Source: Vibrio tasmaniensis
Lineage (GTDB): Bacteria; Pseudomonadota; Gammaproteobacteria; Enterobacterales; Vibrionaceae
NCBI RefSeq assembly: GCF_024347635.1
Contig: NZ_AP025511.1
Coordinates: forward strand, 620,001 to 684,000
DNA length: 64,000 nucleotides
Reading direction: 5' to 3'
A program made the translations under genes and the position numbers. Shown here piece by piece: positions 61,227 through 64,000 of this stretch (the first letter of the stretch is position 1; the number at the start of each line of letters is the position of its first letter). A model generated the notes under the pieces. It made no database searches. It worked only from the letters and a program-made list of their open reading frames with translations, and was not told the DNA's origin.

Positions 61227-62013
61227 ATTAACTCGTTCATTCAATACCTTGGGGTTGGCTTTCGCGTTGGGCTTTGTGTTGGTTCTAGCATCAACTCCAA
61301 GCTGGGCAGTCGATTCACAACAAGTTACCGAGATGATTGCCAAGGCGGATAGCTACCGATTGAACAGTGCACAAGCCTCTAAGGTAGTGTCTTTGGTGGC
61401 GCTGTATCAAGACGAACAACTGGATAAAACCCGTGAATACAACGTCTACACAAGGCCAAACCGAGAGTCGTTAGTGGTGTTCAAATCAGCCGTCGAAGCT
61501 GGGCAAAAGATGCTGATGATTGAAGATAATTATTGGTTGTTGATGCCGAAATCGCGCCGTCCAATTCGTATCACACCGATGCAAAAACTATTGGGTGAAG
61601 CCTCGGTGGGCGATATCTCGACACTGACGTGGAGCGAAGACTACCAAGGTGAGTGGGTTGCCGAGCAACAAGTTGAGATGCCGACTGGCGAGACACTCGA
61701 TACCCATCACTTAAAGCTTGCGGCGAAAACCAAGGGGGCGAGTTACCAGTCGATTGAACTGTGGTTAACAGCAGACCGTGCATTCCCAGTTAAAGCGGAT
61801 CTGTATCTGCGCTCAGGAAAGCTAGCCAAGCAAGCTTGGTTTACTGAAGGCGTGCGTGATGGATTACCAACAGTGGTGTCGATGACCTTGCTCGATAAGA
61901 TTCAGCCAAGCAAGAAAACCGTGATTGAGTATCGCGAGGTGAGCGATCAAAGCTTGGCTGATAAGTACTACAACCCTGCGTATCTATCGCGTAACAGCGT
62001 GTCTGGGCTGTAG
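61219..62013 (+). CDS. LolA-like outer-membrane lipoprotein-sorting protein
   Basis: A 264-residue protein with a signal peptide (LGLAFALGFVLVLASTPSWA). It contains the LolA/LolB-type unclosed beta-barrel pattern: KTREYNVYTRPNRESLVVF, then EAGQKMLMIEDNYWLLMPKS and the SIELWLTADRAFPVKADLYL block. Proteins of this 'outer membrane lipoprotein-sorting' group follow MacB-like ABC genes in many operons. It would carry a lipid-modified or hydrophobic cargo across the periplasm; that is inference from fold. Confidence 0.85.
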   Translation: MCKLTRSFNTLGLAFALGFVLVLASTPSWAVDSQQVTEMIAKADSYRLNSAQASKVVSLVALYQDEQLDKTREYNVYTRPNRESLVVFKSAVEAGQKMLMIEDNYWLLMPKSRRPIRITPMQKLLGEASVGDISTLTWSEDYQGEWVAEQQVEMPTGETLDTHHLKLAAKTKGASYQSIELWLTADRAFPVKADLYLRSGKLAKQAWFTEGVRDGLPTVVSMTLLDKIQPSKKTVIEYREVSDQSLADKYYNPAYLSRNSVSGL

Positions 62014-62022
62014 GTGGACGTC

Positions 62023-63315
62023 ATGAAAGCTTCTAATCGCCGATTCCACATCAAGTCTTCAATCGCTACTTTGCTTGCCTTGTCTTGCGTGAGTAACAAG
62101 CTTCAAGCGGATGATCTGAGCTTGGCGTGGGACTGGCAACTGAGTGCAGAAGCCGTTGAATCGAGAGAGTCGCCATTCAGCCCTTTAGCGTCTGATAATC
62201 GTCAGTCTTTCAATGGCTTGCTGGATCTAGAGGTGGGATATAACAATTGGCTTGGTCTGTTCGCAGTGAAAGCCAACGATATTCTAAGCAACAACCCTCA
62301 ACAACAAGAGGCGAGCTTTGAATCGGAATTCATTGTGCGTGAGTTGTTTTGGCAAGGTGGTGTTGAACTGTCTAATTCAGTCGTTGGTGATCACTACCTC
62401 GATGTCACGCTTGGCAAGGTTCGTTTGGATTGGGGCGTGGGTTATGGCTACCGACCTTTAGACATCATCAAGCCTTATCGACAAAACCCGGTGGGTATTG
62501 TCGCAGAGGAAGGTGCGGGTGTGGCCTCTGCGTCACTGTTCGATATGACGGGTGAGTGGACACTGCTTTACAGCGATTCATCATGGACTTCCCAAGATGT
62601 AAATGAATTCGAAAAGCTGAATCAGCAGCAAGGCTTTGGCTTACGTCGTTACAATTTAGTGGGCGATCACGAATATCAATGGGTCGCCTATTATGACGAT
62701 GTGCGCCACGGCTTACTTGGGGCGAGTTTGGTTTCGGTATTAAACCTCGCGTGGGAGTTTCATGGCTCGGTGGTCTATCAACGACAAAGCCTTGGCTACA
62801 GTCAGCCCAACTCACTGCTTAAACAGGTTTATCTTGAAGACCAGGGCGAAGCTTATCAAGCGTTGGCAGGACTAACATGGGCCAATGACACTGGCCACAA
62901 TGTGGTGTTGGAATATTGGTTTGATAGCCGTGCTTGGAGTCATTCTGAGTGGAAAAGCGCAATAGAAAGTGCCGAGTCATTGTCGGTTAATCCGATGACA
63001 GCATCACTGGCTGGTTCTTACGCTCAAGGTTATCAACACGCTAATTTGGTTCAACACAACATCATGTTTCACTGGTCATTGGATTCGACACATGGCTGGC
63101 TTGAAGATATCACGCCGACATTCGATGTCATGTTGTCTCCACAAGACGGCGGCTTTATTGCTACCCAGTGGCTCAACTATCAGGCGTTAGATAATGGCAA
63201 TTCATCGTTGGATTTGGAACTTGCTGCACGCTTTCTAGGCGGTAAAAGTGATTCTGCTTACGCCAACTTACCCGATAGTCATATGATTCTTTTAAATATC
63301 AAAGGACGATTTTAA
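62023..63315 (+). CDS. Probable outer-membrane barrel protein
   Basis: The ATG at 62023 follows AGGTGGACG and opens a basic signal peptide (MKASNRRFHIKSSIATLLAL, then SCVSNKLQAD); a GTG frame starts three codons earlier. The 430-residue mature protein is rich in Trp, Tyr and Gly with alternating strand patterns (VEYGYN-like and KVRLDWGVGYGYRP) and ends in NIKGRF with a terminal Phe, typical of outer-membrane barrels. I do not recognise the family. It overlaps the kinase gene by one base (TAATG). Confidence 0.72.
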   Translation: MKASNRRFHIKSSIATLLALSCVSNKLQADDLSLAWDWQLSAEAVESRESPFSPLASDNRQSFNGLLDLEVGYNNWLGLFAVKANDILSNNPQQQEASFESEFIVRELFWQGGVELSNSVVGDHYLDVTLGKVRLDWGVGYGYRPLDIIKPYRQNPVGIVAEEGAGVASASLFDMTGEWTLLYSDSSWTSQDVNEFEKLNQQQGFGLRRYNLVGDHEYQWVAYYDDVRHGLLGASLVSVLNLAWEFHGSVVYQRQSLGYSQPNSLLKQVYLEDQGEAYQALAGLTWANDTGHNVVLEYWFDSRAWSHSEWKSAIESAESLSVNPMTASLAGSYAQGYQHANLVQHNIMFHWSLDSTHGWLEDITPTFDVMLSPQDGGFIATQWLNYQALDNGNSSLDLELAARFLGGKSDSAYANLPDSHMILLNIKGRF

Positions 63316-64000
63316 TGAACACTTCTTCAAACAGTCAGTTTTCATGGATTAAAAGCTTCACGCTGACCACTCTGTTTTGTTTCGTCATCGCCATCACCAC
63401 CCAGACAATTTGGGGCGGAGACCTTGTGGTTAACCTCGCGATAAGCTTTGGTTTTGGTTATAGCGCCGTGGGTTCTTCTTTCATCTTAGTGAAGTTGTTC
63501 AAGAGAACATCCAGAACGCTTGAAGTGGGCATCTCAATGGTGTTCGCGATGACCTTTGGTACCTTGAACGCGCACTATTGGCTGAACGGATATTTCGGAG
63601 CCAATATTTCTGACCTTAAATCTGTCGTGTTGCTCGGTGTGATCTTCTGTTCGGTTTGCTATTACTACTTCTATACACGAGAGCAACAACTACGCGCTGA
63701 TAACGAATTGGAAGTGGCCAAGCGTCGTCAGGCCGATCAAGAAAAGGTGGTGGTACTGAGTCAGCTTAAGCAACTGCAAAGCCAAATTGAACCGCACTTC
63801 TTGTTCAACACACTTGCGACCATCAATGTGTTGATTGAGAGTGATAGCGCGAAAGCTAAGTTGATGCTCGAAAAACTCACCGACTTGCTGCGTGTGACTT
63901 TGAAAAACAGCCGCACCGAGCAATCGACCATCGCACAAGAGGTCGACTTGTTAGACGCTTATCTTAATATCCAAAAGATACGCTTGGGTGAGCGCTTAAC
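63315..64000 (+). CDS. LytS/YehU-type sensor histidine kinase (partial, cut by window end)
   Basis: The start codon shares one base with the stop codon of the upstream gene. The visible 228 residues have four membrane segments (about residues 15-120) and a coil, then the His_kinase motif QIEPHFLFNTLATINVLIE with the phospho-acceptor His. The catalytic ATPase domain lies beyond the window. Kinases of this type pair with LytTR-domain response regulators, which likely follow. Being in the same operon suggests it controls or senses the transporter system. Confidence 0.9.
   Translation, partial: MNTSSNSQFSWIKSFTLTTLFCFVIAITTQTIWGGDLVVNLAISFGFGYSAVGSSFILVKLFKRTSRTLEVGISMVFAMTFGTLNAHYWLNGYFGANISDLKSVVLLGVIFCSVCYYYFYTREQQLRADNELEVAKRRQADQEKVVVLSQLKQLQSQIEPHFLFNTLATINVLIESDSAKAKLMLEKLTDLLRVTLKNSRTEQSTIAQEVDLLDAYLNIQKIRLGERL

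Noticed and set aside
1..64000. tRNA or rRNA genes, CRISPR arrays, insertion sequences, prophage or integron att sites.
   Set aside because: None seen by eye in the whole window; no transposase-like product or direct-repeat spacer pattern was found. A short or degenerate example could have been missed without search tools.

Overview
This window looks like the replication-origin region of the second chromosome of a Vibrio-like marine gammaproteobacterium. The main evidence lies at about 26.6-32.1 kb. There, divergent parAB-type partition genes and a 659-residue RctB-type initiator flank a 1.26 kb non-coding segment. That segment carries six regularly spaced TGATCAT iterons, a perfect DnaA box, an AT-rich stretch with six ATCA repeats, and a parS2-type palindrome. 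Six more parS2 palindromes occur elsewhere in the window. The metabolic genes and the overall base composition (mid-40s % GC, my impression rather than a calculation) fit the genus; I cannot name the species from sequence alone.

Layout. 0-3.1 kb: two paralogous exported PEGA-domain proteins, one with an added FGE/SUMF1-like domain. 3.6-10.2 kb: proline utilisation, with an AraC regulator, PutA, a detached ALDH-like domain protein and PutP. 10.5-18.8 kb: two very small proteins, an Lrp/AsnC regulator, a DUF445 membrane protein, an ABC exporter, a CtlX-type hydrolase, a small alpha/beta hydrolase, and a coupled ZntB/short MscS pair. 19-24 kb: an EptA-type phosphoethanolamine transferase, an outer-membrane barrel and a DUF342 protein. 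24.4-32.1 kb: tmcA, parB, parA, ori2, rctB. 32.5-34.9 kb: an operon read toward rctB, with two Opp/Dpp-type ATPases and an unknown gene behind a candidate Fur box. 35-40.6 kb: a small acidic protein, a NADAR/YbiA protein, a periplasmic solute-binding protein divergent from a hybrid sensor kinase, and a HAD phosphatase.

41-52.6 kb is dominated by aromatic amino acid catabolism. hppD-hmgA-fahA-maiA form a tight operon from 4-hydroxyphenylpyruvate to fumarate and acetoacetate. phhA-phhB (phenylalanine to tyrosine) and an acetoacetyl-CoA synthetase lie 7 kb further on, divergently arranged around a TyrR-box-like palindrome. Between the two blocks sit a DUF2860 barrel protein, an exported FrsA-like hydrolase, a carbamate kinase and the 53-codon tail of a lost M32 carboxypeptidase. 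52.8-58.2 kb: a small protein, a YebC/YeeN protein, a DUF2798 protein, a LysR regulator with a beta-hydroxyacid dehydrogenase, and a chemoreceptor. 58.5-64 kb: an overlapping operon coding for an exported helical protein, a LolD-like ATPase, an FtsX/MacB-like permease, a LolA-like protein, an outer-membrane protein and a LytS-type histidine kinase cut by the window end.

The most interesting signals are non-coding. A sequence related to the RctB iterons, CTTGATCATNNTTCCG, occurs several times around ori2 and also at isolated sites about 23-26 kb away on either side. The parS2 palindromes lie in intergenic DNA, across a stop codon and inside a gene. A perfect 18-bp inverted repeat and two degenerate short tandem arrays have no explanation from the genes around them.
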